DNA from: [Phialemoniopsis] sp. UDSM-2020
Lineage: Eukaryota > Ascomycota > Sordariomycetes > Thyridiales > Thyridiaceae
Direction of reading: 5' to 3'
NCBI GenBank assembly: GCA_018873225.1
Contig: JAEILZ010000004.1
Span: forward strand, 806,001 to 870,000
DNA: 64,000 nt
Part shown: positions 21,936 through 33,706 of the stretch, piece after piece
How the letters are laid out: each line of letters begins with the position of its first letter
How positions within the stretch are numbered: the first letter of the stretch is position 1
The notes under the pieces: generated by a model
What the model was told of the DNA's origin: nothing
Databases searched by the model: none
What the model saw: the letters and a program-made list of their open reading frames with translations, nothing else
Position numbers and translations under genes: made by a program

Positions 21936-22520
21936 ATACCCATTTGAATGGTGTTGGTGTTCCAAAAATTAGCGAGAGCCCTGAGGCGGACTTCACTTCT
22001 TCAGCTGTACATTTTGAGAAGCATCTTAGAGAGCAAGCGACCCTGTTAGTCCCAAATTGCATTACTGATTCAATTTCACGACCAAATGCTTCAGAGTGCT
22101 TCAATGAGATTGCTTCTTCCTAATGTTGCCCAGACTCAGTCGTCTCAGGACGTTGCTCGGCCTGGTGTATCCAGAAGAAGTCGAAACCAACCTGATACCA
22201 CAAGCCGAGGCCTTAATTAGATCTCGCGGCATGTCTTCTGTCTAGTGTGGAACTCCTAATGAACTGCCACCCCGGCTCATCGTGCATCGAGAAACTGTCG
22301 CACATCTGCACGAGGCACTGGTCATCCGCATGATCACCAAGAAAGTGAGAGAACTGTGGTGTGAAATGAGTGAATGGCTGGCCAGCTAATCTAGTTGAGA
22401 AATAAGAAAGGATTTGGTGAAGGCCCGCTGCATCAGCTTTTCCTTCACCACCCCGAAACCTAGTTAGGCGAGATACAATGTCTCCGCGTCTCAAGGCCCA
22501 GGGCTCTCAAGAATAGCTGC
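21936..22520. other. Convergent intergenic region
   Basis: These 585 bp between converging genes show nothing beyond likely 3' UTRs. Confidence 0.5.
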
Positions 22521-22979
22521 TCAAGGACCGTTGCGGCACACGGCGGGGCCAGAGGCGCTACGGCCATTGCACTCGCCCGCAGCAGGGACGCCATTGGGGT
22601 TGTTGCAGGGGTGCAGCCAGATGGGGTCGGTGGTGGTGCACTGATAGAGACCATCAATGGCGATATCGTCGTTGCGGTTGCCTCCGGCAGCCTGGACGAG
22701 GCAGCCAAGCTGCTCCCGGGTGTAGAACTGTGTGGGGCCGTCTAGAGGTAAGATGGCAGACATTAGTAGAGAAGAGCAGCTACCCCTTGCGTCAAGGTAG
22801 TTTAGTTGGAAGGAAGAATACTTACCACGAAGCTCGAAGGCGCAAACGAACGTGCCGGGAGCGCAGCCGGGGACACCGTTAGGTCGGAAGGGGGTGGTAG
22901 GGCACGCCGGCGGGGGCTGGGCAACGGCAGAGCCACTCAGGGCCGCGAAGACAGTAGCGAAGACGGTGAAGGTCTGCAT
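22521..22979 (-). CDS. Small secreted cysteine-rich protein
   Basis: Two exons on the minus strand, 22979-22826 and 22741-22521, give 124 aa. The 84-nt intron is open in frame, so the unspliced ORF looks continuous, but its GTAAGT donor and CTAG acceptor are clear. The protein starts with a signal peptide (MQTFTVFATVFAALSGSAVA), then a mature chain of about 105 residues with eight cysteines, which probably form four disulfide bonds. I recognise no domain family. The size, secretion signal and cysteine content fit a secreted fungal protein of effector or antimicrobial type, but no activity can be assigned. The ATG at 22979 was chosen because the longer frame starts only with TTG. Confidence 0.72.
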   Translation of the reverse strand: MQTFTVFATVFAALSGSAVAQPPPACPTTPFRPNGVPGCAPGTFVCAFELRGKYSSFQLNYLDARGSCSSLLMSAILPLDGPTQFYTREQLGCLVQAAGGNRNDDIAIDGLYQCTTTDPIWLHPCNNPNGVPAAGECNGRSASGPAVCRNGP

Positions 22980-25900
22980 GGTGAAGATTTGGGTCAAAGA
23001 TTCGAAGTCGTAGACTCAGAGAAGTGTTTGCGATGTTGTTTCTGTCAATTCTCTCTGGACTATTCGCGGCGACGAGTCGACTCTTAAATACCTGAAGCAT
23101 ACCTCTCATAGTGGCTATGCTGACTGGCGTCGTGCCTCGTTGTGTTGCTGCATTGTCTTCGACTTCATAACCTTCTGCAAGCCTCGCCTCCCGATGATAC
23201 CCAAGATGGATGTAAGATTAAGCGACAATCGAGGAGCGAGCGTGAGATGATCAGGCTGCAACCAGGCAACACCGAGTGAAAGCGGCTTTGAATAATCGTA
23301 TCTTCACCTCATGTCGACGTGAAGAGAACGCCTCGCTCCATTCTCACACGCGCCAAGATGGCAACATCACAATCGGTGTAAGATACCGGATCGAGTCTGT
23401 GCCAGAGCCGACTGTTGTTCGACACGCTCCGGTCCACTCATCATGTTCTGGGACCGAAACTCTGACTTCCATAAGCAGACATAATCTTGTGGCTTGCCAC
23501 ACATAGGCTTCTCTTACAACGTTTCGACCAATAATCAAGTAGATGCTTCGCTGACATCCAAGCATTGTCTGTGCAACAACCCCTTTCTACTGCGGCTAGG
23601 CTACTACAACTGGTTTTCACACGGAACTAAGGCCCGCAAAGCCAGTAGGCCAATGGCTGCGAAGGCTCTACATCTTCTTACAATGGAAAACATCCTTATG
23701 ATGATTTGTTCAGGAAATGTGTGTTTTGCTGGTGTGTGCTAGGGTATTTGGTTGAGTCGTCAATATGTGGTTCTTGGTGCGCTGGTGCTGAAGATTCACC
23801 GGCCAAGCTTGGCAGCAAAGAGAATCAGATTTTCGAGCGTATAAACATCCATCATGTATCCAAATGGGGAAAATGGGAACGAGATGCAATGCAGATAGCC
23901 AGCAAGCCTTTGAAACCGGTCAAGAAGGCAACTAAGAGTGGCGGAGTTGACGTGAGCATTGCACCCATTGACCAACAAGACATCAGACCTTGGCGTCGAC
24001 AGCTACGAATGGGAAAGCTTCCCGGAACCATGAGGTCATCATACCAAGAACACACAAGAACACCGTGCGCTTCGTGACCTTGAGCCGAGCCCGAACGTTT
24101 GGTTCCAATAATCGTAGGGCTGACCGCAAAGTCTGGTTCATTTTAGCCTTCCCACTCCCAGACGCCGGGGTATCTCCGTGGGGGTCTTTGATCTTGGCCC
24201 ATAAAATAATCACGACGGGCGGACAGGCACCCGATCATCATACGTCGTCCCCGCCAAAACGGCGGCGTAAACCGAGCTTGTGACCGGCGGGCGTGTGGCG
24301 TGGAGTGCGGCGCTGCTCGTGTCAGATCCTCGGAACCGGGTTTGCCTAGACCTCCAACTGTTGTGCATCTGACCGACGATGTCACACCAGCAAGAAAGCT
24401 GTCAGCCGCTCGTACCTGGGTAAGGATGCGCTCGCTCCAGTCGCGGGAGGGTTGGGTAAGCCTTGGCTTCCAGTCTCTCACGCATAATTGAGCTGTATTA
24501 AGCAACATGCATGCTGCAGGCGTATCTGCTCGAAAAAGGGATTGGTGCGCCTACTTTTCCCCTCATCTTCACATTGCAGGTTGTGATGCCAAGAAAGGAT
24601 TCAGTGTAAACAATGTAACCATGGTGCTGGGAAGGTAATTTGGAACCATGTCGGTGGCTCCGCAGTGCTCTCACTGGAATGACCACCCATTGATGGCCTG
24701 AAACGGACCCTCATTCTAGGCGTGTCTACCTTATTATTTCACTAATCCAAACATTGATCTACTCGACACATCGGACCTGCCCATTGCTATGCTCGCTCTC
24801 CTTTCACGTCTTCTCGCATTCCTATCGCCGTCGATATCCGCGTCTGAGCTAAACCCGTGTGTGAGAGCAAGATCTAAAAGTACGAGCTGGGAGAATGCCA
24901 CTCCACTCAGGTGAGAGCCACGGGCATCCAGCAGTCTAGCAAACAAAAGCCGATGCTTGGGGGAACGGCAGGCTCGGAATAAAGCTTTGCTGGATCAGCT
25001 GGCACCCAGACTCCACCAAAACACAGGTGAGTTCTCGGCTTGTCTCCACCCGAGTAGCGTCTCCCAGGTCCAGGGTGCTGGACGAGTTTTTGCTCGTATC
25101 ACATTGGATAGCATGATATTAATACTGATTCCAGTAAGACGAGCCTTTGAGTCTCAAGTTTGCATGTATCAGCTGCCCCTTTCCAGTCGTTCTAGAAGGC
25201 CTTTCAACGTATGACGTACAGCGAGCGGCTGTCGCTCCGACTCAAGCATCTAGCATTTTGTTCATGACGGTGAGACACTGAGCCAGTGGCTCGTGATTCC
25301 CATCGTGGCCAGGGGAGAATCTCTGCATGTTCACTGTGGGGGATACGACTTTATCCATGAGAGACCCACGGGGTAAATAAATGGAAACGTGGGAGATATT
25401 CATGGAGTCGCAACAGCGAAGAGAATCCATCTTCATGGAGTATCCCCGTGTTGAAAGAGATCAACTCGGTGTGCGTCCACTGTAAATCTCATGGGTCCCC
25501 TGGAAATCAGGTTATCCACCTACCTAGCGAGCGGTAAAAAGCCACGTGCAATTTAGCCTAAACACCCTGAGCTGCCCTCTTTGGCTCGTCTCGTGCTGCT
25601 CGAATCGTGCCTGGTGGACTGCTATTTACTTAATAGCGTATGGTTTGGTATGAGGTTGGCGCCTTGGCACGAAAAAGACGAGTAAGGCGGACCCTCAAAA
25701 CCCGAACAAGCGAGCCCTTTACCGAGTCGTGAAGACGTTACTGCCGTCGGCGAACTGCCGACTAGTCGCTACCAGACCCGCACCGGTGCTGAATCAAGCC
25801 CTCGAACGGCCCCTGCCCAGCAAGCACTTGTTCGCTGGGCCCCCGGAAGACTCCGCCAGTACAAGCCCTAGAACTTCGAGATCTGGAGACAACTGAATTG

Positions 25901-26117
25901 GATGATTTCAGTGGTCTCCATGTCCACTTGGTACGGAGAAAAGATGGGGACCAGACGGCCTACCGGGCCGCAATTCAGAATCGGAGTTGCGGCGGACTCG
26001 AGAAGTTGATATAATTCGTGCCCTCTTCGCGATTCAGTGTCGATCTTGTTGTTTTGCTTTCCCATGTCCATCAACACTTGTTGAACAAACAGTAGTAACA
26101 CATCACAACCCACTACA
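22980..26117. other. 3.1-kb gene-poor region
   Basis: This is the longest gap in the window, between divergent genes. Short ORFs occur but none shows family features or good codon patterns. No tRNA, rRNA or intact transposon is recognised. It may include degraded repeats, which cannot be confirmed from one copy. Confidence 0.45.
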
Positions 26118-27928
26118 ATGGCGGATAACCAACACGTCAAAACTGCTCAGAAGCTTGCCGACCAGGCAATCCAGGACAAGCTTGGTCTGGATGCCTTCCA
26201 GGAGGCCAAGCAGGCCACCGAGGAGGAGCATGCTCAGACACTCAGCCAGGCCCTGCGGGAGAACCGCAAGGCCGTCCTCTGGTCCATGGCCATCTCCATG
26301 TGTATCATTATGGAAGGGTGCGCAGATCCCAAGAACATACCACTGTGATGCCTTCTAGAATGCCTATTGACACGTCCTTCCCCTACAGATACGACACTAT
26401 TCTGATTGGTAACTTCTTCGCCTACCCCGAGTTCCAGAAGAAGTTCGGCCACTACTACCCGGAGCTCGGCAAATGGCAAGTCTCGGGCCCCTGGCAGACC
26501 GGCCTGACCATGGCCAGTACCTGCGGCGCCATCATCGGCGGTCTCGCCAACGGCTGGTTCGCCTCGCGCCTCGGCTACCGCAAGGTCCTCATGGCGGCCA
26601 TGATGGCCCTCAACTGCTTCCTCTTCATCGTCTTCTTCGCCACCGGCCGCGAGATGCTGCTCGCCGGCCAGGTCCTTTGCGGTCTCTGCTGGGGCGTCTT
26701 CGCCACCCTCGCGCCCGCCTACGCCTCCGAGGTCTGCCCTACCAACCTCAGAGGTTACATGACCACCTACGTCAACCTGTGCTGGGCTATCGGCCAACTC
26801 CTCGCGGCCGGTGTCCTCCGTGGATGCCTGCACATCAACAGCGAGATGGGCTACCGTATTCCTTTCGCTCTGCAATGGGTGAGTGCTTTAATTCTGTCCC
26901 AATGTCGGAGATCAGCAAGCTAACAGTCGCTATCAGATGTGGCCCACTCCCATCATCGTCATCGCCTGGTTCGCCCCCGAGTCTCCCTGGTTCCTCGTCC
27001 GCTCCGATCGCCTCGAAGAGGCCAAGCGCAACATCCACCGGCTCAGCGGCGACAAGACCGACGCCCAGATCAACGCCCAGCTCGCCATGATGCTGCACAC
27101 CACCACCGTCGAGTCCCAGGTCAGCAAGGGCGCCACCTACCTCGACTGCTTCCGCGGCGTCAACATCCGCCGTAGCGAGATTTGCATGCTGGCATTCGTC
27201 GGCCAGATCTTGTCCGGCAGCAGCTTCGCCTACACGCCCACTTACTTCTTCACCTCGGCCGGTATGGAGTCCGCCCGCGCCTTCGAGATGGGTCTCGGCG
27301 CCAAGGCCTTTGGCTTCATTGGTACTGTCTGGTATGCATCAATCCAACTCGTCGCTTGCTCAAACATAGTTGCTAACATCCACCCAGCTCTTGGTTCCTG
27401 ATCACCCGATTCGGCCGTCGCACGCTCTACGTTAGCGGTCTCGGCTGCCTCTTCGTGATCCTCTTCATCATCGGCATCCTCAACGTCTCGGCCCACGACA
27501 AGGCGCTGTGGCCCTCGGGAGCCCTCTGCGTCGTCTGGCTGTTCGTCTACTCGCTCACCCTGGGACCCGTCACATACAGTATCATCTCCGAGACTTCCTC
27601 CGTGCGCCTCCGCCCCTTGGCCGTCGTGCTCGCCCGCAACGCCTACCAGGTCGTCAACATCGTCTCCATCGTCCTGCAGACCTACATGATGAACCCGACC
27701 GAGTGGAACCTGCAGGGCAAGACGGGCTTCGTCTGGGGCTCGACTTGCTTCTGCATGTTCATCTGGGCCTTCTTCCGCTTGCCCGAGGTCAAGGGCCGCA
27801 CCTACGAGGAGCTCGATATCCTGTTCAAGCACAAGGTCTCCGCCCGCAAGTTCGCCTCGACCCAGGTCGACGCCTACGCCGACCGCGCTGCCGAGCACGA
27901 GGTCAAGGAGGAGCAGGCCGCCAAATAA
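26118..27928 (+). CDS. MFS sugar transporter, maltose/alpha-glucoside permease-like
   Basis: Exons are 26118-26317, 26389-26878, 26937-27331 and 27388-27928, giving 541 aa. Twelve membrane helices are expected. Sugar-porter signatures are visible: EGYDTILIGNFFAYPEF at helix 1, ANGWFASRLGYRK between helices 2 and 3, PAYASEVCPTNLRGY after helix 4, PESPWFLVRSDRLEEAKR before the central loop, FGRRTLYVSG in the second half and FRLPEVKGRTYEELD near the end. The long N-terminus and the helix-1 wording resemble fungal maltose/alpha-glucoside:H+ symporters rather than monosaccharide carriers. It acts at the plasma membrane. Neighbours give no pathway clue. Confidence 0.9.
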
Positions 27929-29273
27929 AGACCAAATGTCGGGATATTCCTACCTCCCCATACATAACCCACGATCAACCCAGATCATAACATTATCACG
28001 ACATGGATTAATGACTCTTATTGTGGAATATTGCCTATCTACGAAGAGATGACTCTTTCAAGATTTTGGATCTAGAGTAGCACCTATCTTATGGGTAGCA
28101 TGTCAAGTTTTAGTCATTGACTTAAGTGAATACTTGAATAGCAAACACTTTGAATTCATCTTTGTCTCATTCTTTCGGTTTCATGGTATGATCGGGAGGG
28201 TAGTAATAGCTTTAGCCAGTCCAACATTCCTCTATAGCCTCTCGCCACTTGACAACGTTACTTGAGCCACAGTGAATGTGCCTTGGCCTTCGTGTAATTT
28301 GGGACAGATCGGTGTCGAAACGCCATGCCTACACTCGTCCATTGCGTTGGTCCAGCATGGTTCTATACTCTATTCGCCGTGAGATGAGGGCGAGTCTAAG
28401 CCCCGACGGAATCTTATCTCGTCAAGATCCCTTTTAGTTGTGCCTTTTTCGTAGCAACTTGCTGCCAAGTGCCGGCTGTGGCGTCCACTATCGACTGGGC
28501 GCCAAGCGGCTTGTCCCGATGAGCCAAGGACATGTTTGGCTGAACATCCAACCCTGCAGCTAAGTTTTCGTGGCAGCTTGGCTTAACCCATGGTGACTGC
28601 TAACTTAATTTGACAACGCATTTCTTCGCCCCAGAGAATGGTAATAGCCGCGCAGGAGAACCACTGAGTACCTAAGTTTCGCGATATAGTCTAATCCAGT
28701 CATGGCCTAGACCATTCCCCCGATCAGGATGGCTTGCGGCGTGGGCCCGGGCCCTTAACCGAACGCACTTTAAGCTTCATATCCACGAAAAGAAAGTCCC
28801 CACGCAACGGTTTCACGATCCAGCAGTCTTCTCCTTTTTGCTGCAATCGTAGAATGAGACGTTCTCTCTTTTCTGTGAAGAAGAAAGATGACGTGTCTAA
28901 TTCTGAAGTCGAAGATATGAGGTTCTTCCGACATTTTTGCTCAGTCTTGCAGCTGGCATCGTGGGTGGCCATCTCGCCAAACACCTCAACGCTAGCTGTT
29001 CAGCAGAGCTTCACTGTGGGGTCCTGCCAGCATGTTAGGCATATTTGAGGATTAGTTTCTGTTCAGCTGAAGACGCTATGCCATGCTTCTTGTCGTTTCG
29101 AGTACAGCGTAGGCGGAATGGCGCGGAACCCATGGGAAAAGACAAAGGGGTAAAAGGACTCGCTTGGAAACCCGTTGAAAAGCCCGTGCCAAGACCCGGC
29201 TCCCGTCTTGGCTCTCTTGTTCCCCGGATCTTACCACCGATCGCCAAGCACCGCCAAGGGCCTCACGTACATC
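27929..29273. other. 1.3-kb intergenic region
   Basis: It contains the sugar transporter 3' end and the promoter of the next gene. No supported gene or repeat is seen. Confidence 0.5.
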
Positions 29274-30356
29274 ATGCACGTCAAATCGCTACACTTGATC
29301 CTCCTAGCAGGCCTGCGCCTGGCCGAGGCCACCGTCAAACTGACCAGCAACGGCTGCGTCGACTCACCCGGGTTCCAAAAATGCTACAGCGACTCGCAGG
29401 CCACGGCCGCCTCGTGCGTCAAGCAGGCCCAGAGCGACCGCAGCCAGGAGGAGGTCGTGGCGTGCGGCTGCGCCAACTACCAGGCCAACTACAACTGCTA
29501 CGTGACGCACTGCTGGAACCGCGTCTGGGAGTGCGAGTACCAGGAGTACATGGTCGAGTACCTCACGCTCTGCCAGGTCGCCAAGACGCCGCTGCCATAC
29601 TTCCCCATCCCGGACAGCGTGCAGGACAGTTGCTCGTGCAACGTCGGCAAGATATACAACGCCTTTATTGATACGGTTGACAAGTCCAATGCGTGCATCC
29701 AGAAGGCCGGCATCGGCAGCAGCGCCTTCACCACCATGGAGGCGTGCAAGTGCTGCATGGTCAGCGGCCTGCTCACCAAGTAAGTCTTCTGCACACACGG
29801 ACATCCTATATCCGGCTCAGGCACGGGGCTAACAAATGTGCTTCCCTCCTGCAGCATTTACGGCACATGCCCCACCACGAATCCAGACCTCGTCGGCCTG
29901 ACCCAGGTCTCGTCGCAGGAGAAGCTCTACGACATGGACTTCAACGAATGCGGTCCGCTACTGTCCAAGTACAACTGCGCCAGCGATCTCGGCTTCTCCT
30001 CCGTGCCCGGCGGCAAGTTCCTCGGCCCAAACGACATTCCCGCCAAGGGCACCAACACGCTGAGCAACGAGCCGGGCACGGTGACAGCGCCTGCCAGTGG
30101 CAGCGTCTTCACGTACACAGACCTAGCCAACGAGAGCGTCTTCACTGTGACGGCGGCCAGCGCTGGCAGCGGCGGCAACTCGGGCGGTTCGAAGACGACT
30201 GGTTCGGGATCTGGCTCAGGCTCGGCGGACCAGACAGCTGCGTCAGGTTCCCAGGGTTCGGCTTCCCAGACGGGGACATCAAAGAACAGTGGTGCATCTG
30301 TCATGGTGCAGAAGGGACTTGTCGCATGCGCTCTTTTACTTGTCATTGGGTGCTAG
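29274..30356 (+). CDS. Cysteine-rich GPI-anchored-type surface protein
   Basis: Exons 29274-29779 and 29855-30356 encode 335 aa. A signal peptide (about MHVKSLHLILLAGLRLAEA) is followed by a cysteine-rich domain of about 200 residues, with motifs such as CGCANYQANYNCYVTHC, CSCNVGKIYNAF and CKCCMVSG. A Ser/Gly/Thr-rich spacer (GSGSGSGSADQTAASG) follows, then a hydrophobic C-terminus preceded by NSGAS, the usual layout of a GPI-anchor signal. The protein is therefore expected at the cell surface or wall. The cysteine spacing is not the eight-cysteine CFEM pattern, and I do not recognise the domain. The ATG at 29274 is the first ATG that gives a signal peptide. Confidence 0.72.
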
Positions 30357-30592
30357 GACAAAGATTTCCTTGACAACGTCACTCTCGCAAAACTATTTAG
30401 ATGGAATAATTTGGGTATCATCCAGGTAAACTTATGTACATGAAACTGATGTACAGGTAACCGCTAAAAGATAGAATAGTAATACAGTTCAAGGCCTTGC
30501 CTCAGTACCTGGCTTGTTAACCGATGGCCAAGTATTTCATCTCCAGTCCACTAAATGGTACCAGAGCTCTTGCTTCACAGTACCCTCTGGAC

Positions 30593-31045
30593 TTAAGCAT
30601 GGTGTCCGCCACCGTGGTGACCGCCCGTGAACCCGCCGGCATCATGGTGGTGGTGGTGGTGCGCCGCGGTATGCGCAGCCGGCATGCCCGTCACGCCGCC
30701 GCTGTACTGGTAGTTGTTCCCGCCGACGGTCGAGTGGCTGTACCGGTGGTCGGCCTCCTTCTGGTAGCCGGGCCCGTAGCCGTAGCCGTTGTTGTCGACG
30801 GCGTCGATGCGCCGCCTGTTGCGCCGGCTGCGCGTGCAGACGCAGAGGATGACGCCGACGCCGACGAGGAAGGCGAGCACGGCGAGGACGATACCCACGA
30901 TAGCGCCCGTCGAGATGATGCGGTGCGTGCGGTGGAAGTCGTCCTCGAACCTGTCGTTGTTGTTGCCGCCGGCGTAGACGCGCTTGGCGAGGATGTCGTT
31001 GGCGGCGGCGGCGACGGCCCTGTAGACTGTTTGTGCTGGGGCCAT
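30593..31045 (-). CDS. Single-pass membrane protein with histidine-rich tail
   Basis: An intronless ORF of 150 aa. A polar N-terminal part of about 45 residues is followed by one strong membrane helix (STGAIVGIVLAVLAFLVGVG), then a CVCTRSRRNRRR basic stop-transfer stretch. The cytoplasmic-side tail is rich in Gly, Tyr and His and ends with HTAAHHHHHHD and GGHHGGGHHA. The topology suggests a type I or III single-pass protein with the His-rich tail inside. Poly-His tails can bind Zn, Cu or Ni, so a metal-related role is possible but unproven. No family is recognised. The helix and the mixed codon use argue for a real gene rather than a chance ORF. Confidence 0.65.
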   Translation of the reverse strand: MAPAQTVYRAVAAAANDILAKRVYAGGNNNDRFEDDFHRTHRIISTGAIVGIVLAVLAFLVGVGVILCVCTRSRRNRRRIDAVDNNGYGYGPGYQKEADHRYSHSTVGGNNYQYSGGVTGMPAAHTAAHHHHHHDAGGFTGGHHGGGHHA

Positions 31046-32034
31046 GATGGGCTTATCTTTATTAGTAGTGTTTTGTGGGATGTGACTTGAGTAGATATTT
31101 TATTTGGTGGTGAATCGCAAGGGTGTGCGATCAAGGTGCTGACAGTAGGATTCTGGGAAGAGGATTCAAAGAGATGCTTAGGGCGGCCGAGCAGACATAT
31201 ATGCTTGTTCCTTCAACCCTACGCGGACCTCCGATCCCGATTTGATTTCCCCCATAAGAACCCCGGAATATCGGCATGATATCAGCCCAGCGCCGCAGGG
31301 CGGTGCTTTTGGTTGTTGGTCCTTTGGGTTTTCCTGCTGCGCCGCCAGGGATCGCCGCCATTTGACATCATCCACACCAAATCCAGGGTCGCGTCAAGCC
31401 CTACGCCAAGACGGATCCCCACCAAATACGGCCCGTAATGACAACATAATCCAGCGCATTGGCCAGTAAATGGATGTCTCTGGTTCATTGCGCCACATAC
31501 AAGCCTTTCTGCCTGGGGGGAGCGATGTTCCACCCGGGTTACACCCAAGGGTGAAAGATGGGCGGTCGATGACACAAGTACCAACTATGTTCGGCCGAGA
31601 GAGTGGACAGGTTGGCATGCCCGCACTGGATTCAGTATGAGCTTGTCTGCATTATCCTGGCACTGTCTTGGAAAGCCAAAAAGCCTAACCATTCACAGCC
31701 ATGCTGGTGGCGCTTCAAGCAATGCCAAGCGATGCAGGGCGATTGAAACGCAGAGATGACGACTGGAGATCACAATTGCCAATCTGGCCATGGTAGAATA
31801 TTATGACTAAGAATTAATGTATGTACTGTACGACATTGAACTCATGGGAGCCCTCCTGCTAAACCTCTTGCAATCCTCGAAACATCACTCATCATAGCAG
31901 AGTGATGCCAGTAACGGACCCCATTGACTTCTGATGCTCCAATGAGACCCTAAATAGCTGATATGATCATTCATACTTGGCATGACTGTCGTAGCTAGCC
32001 ATCAAAATCTCAGCGGGCTGCACTGAGAGTGCGC
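31046..32034. other. Intergenic region
   Basis: About 1 kb between the His-rich protein gene start and the stop of the next minus-strand gene. Nothing supported is seen. Confidence 0.5.
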
Positions 32035-33706
32035 TTAGTAGTAGATGGGGTTCTCCGGGTCAGTCAGGTCAAAAATGACGCTGGAGTGAGGACGAGCACC
32101 GCCGCGGCTGCGAGTGAAGATGGTCTCGAAGTCGATAGTGCGGTTGAACGACAGGGATCCGTCGGGGTTGATGTCAATCCAGTGTCCCTTGTAGTCGCCA
32201 GGGGTGTTCACGACGGAGATCTGATGCATCGAATTAGTAAATGATTATCTAACCGACATTTTTCAAGGTGAATACTTACATCGCCAGCCTGGACAAAGTA
32301 GCCCGTGACCAAAAGGTTCTTCTTGTCGGGCGAGATCTTGACGTAGTGGGGACCGATGATGGGCTGCTGCTCGTTGGGGTCGTCGAGGCGCTTGACGTTG
32401 TTCAGGTCCGAGATGTCGAGGGCGGCGATGTGGTTGCCCAGGGTGATGGTGAAGTAGGCCAGCTTGCCGTCGTCCGAGATGTCCGAGTAGATGGCCAGCG
32501 AGTTCTTGGCCTTGTCGCCGAGGTCGTACAGGAGCTCGGCAACACCTTGCGATCCGTCGGGGTTCTTGCGGAAGGGGTAGATGATCCAGACCTGGCCGGG
32601 GCCGACGGCACTATCATTTCACAGTCAGTCAAATGCACGAAAGCCCTCTTGAGTATTGAAGGTTCACTTACGTAGCAAGAGCAGCGGACTCGGGGTTGCC
32701 AGGGATGAACTTGACGTCCTGGATACCCTGGCCGTTGGGGATGGTGATGGTGGAGATGATGCTGCGCGACTTGAGGTCCCAGAGGCGGAGCGTGTCCGCC
32801 TTTTGGATGCCGAGCGTGGGCTTAAGGATGGTGATGGGGACGACAAAGTCCGACGTGAGGATGATGTTCTTGTCCCAGTCGATGCTTAGGCCGTGGGGCG
32901 AGAACTGCTCGCCGAGGACGTTGAGCAAGCTGGGGACATCCTCGGGCCACTCGTGCAGAATGTTGCCGTTGGCGTCGGTCTCCACCAGACGGCCGGGAGC
33001 AGTACCGACAGCGCTGCCCATGTAGGTAATGAAGAAACCACTGCAGAAGCGATTAGCGATGTTTTCGCGACGACATCATGTCTAGATATAGTATCACGTA
33101 CCCTTCAGGCTTAGCACGGATCTCATCGACAATCGAACTGAGGATGGCTCGGTTGCTGTGGGAGAATTTGGGGCGGTAGGGGTTGGTGACGTCCCAGTAG
33201 AAGGCAGTATCCTGGGTCTTCAGGAGGGAGAGCAGACCACCACCAACAAGTGTCTTGCCATCCTGAGAGACACCCAGATGGTGAGGCGAGTTGCCACTTG
33301 TGGGTACGTCGGTCAAGTCGATGATGGTACCGAAGGTGTCCTGAGAGGGTTAGCGAAAATGTGGGAGTAACATAGATATAAGCGAAGGACATACATCGTC
33401 CAAGCTGGCAGTGACCAGGAAGTCAGCATGAATGTTGTCGCCAGCACCGGTCCAGAAGTAGCCGATCTTCTTAGGCTTGATGTTGGATGCCGTGAAGGGA
33501 TCGCTGGGCAGGGGAGGCGTGGGGAGCTGGAGGATGGGCAGGGGTGGTGCGTTGGAGGCCAGGGGCTCAGTGACACCCGGGATCGAAGGGATCAAGGGCG
33601 GGAGGCTGATGCCGAGAGGGTCTCTCTTGCTGACGGCAGCGGGTTTGGCCGCGACAAAGGCAACCAAGTGGCCCAGAAGGGCGGCAGCGACTGTGACTGA
33701 CCGCAT
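32035..33706 (-). CDS. Secreted selenium-binding protein 1 / methanethiol oxidase homologue
   Basis: Exons on the minus strand are 33706-33395, 33340-33102, 33040-32672, 32610-32280 and 32220-32035, giving 478 aa. A signal peptide (MRSVTVAAALLGHLVAFVAA) and a KR site at about residues 27-28, typical of Kex2 cleavage, precede a proline-rich linker. The rest is the SBP56 beta-propeller. Hallmarks include NSPHHLGVSQDGKTLVGGG, TQDTAFYWDVTNPYRPKF, PGRLVETDANGNILHEWPED, EQFSPHGLSIDWDKN and RPHSSVIFDLTDPENP. Human SELENBP1 and bacterial relatives oxidise methanethiol and bind copper through such His residues; they are cytosolic or periplasmic. Export into the fungal secretory pathway is unusual. The substrate here is unknown. 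Confidence 0.85.

Noticed and set aside
22980..26117. Possible genes or transposon remnants in the largest gap
   Set aside because: No ORF has domain features, codon consistency or terminal repeats that would support a call.
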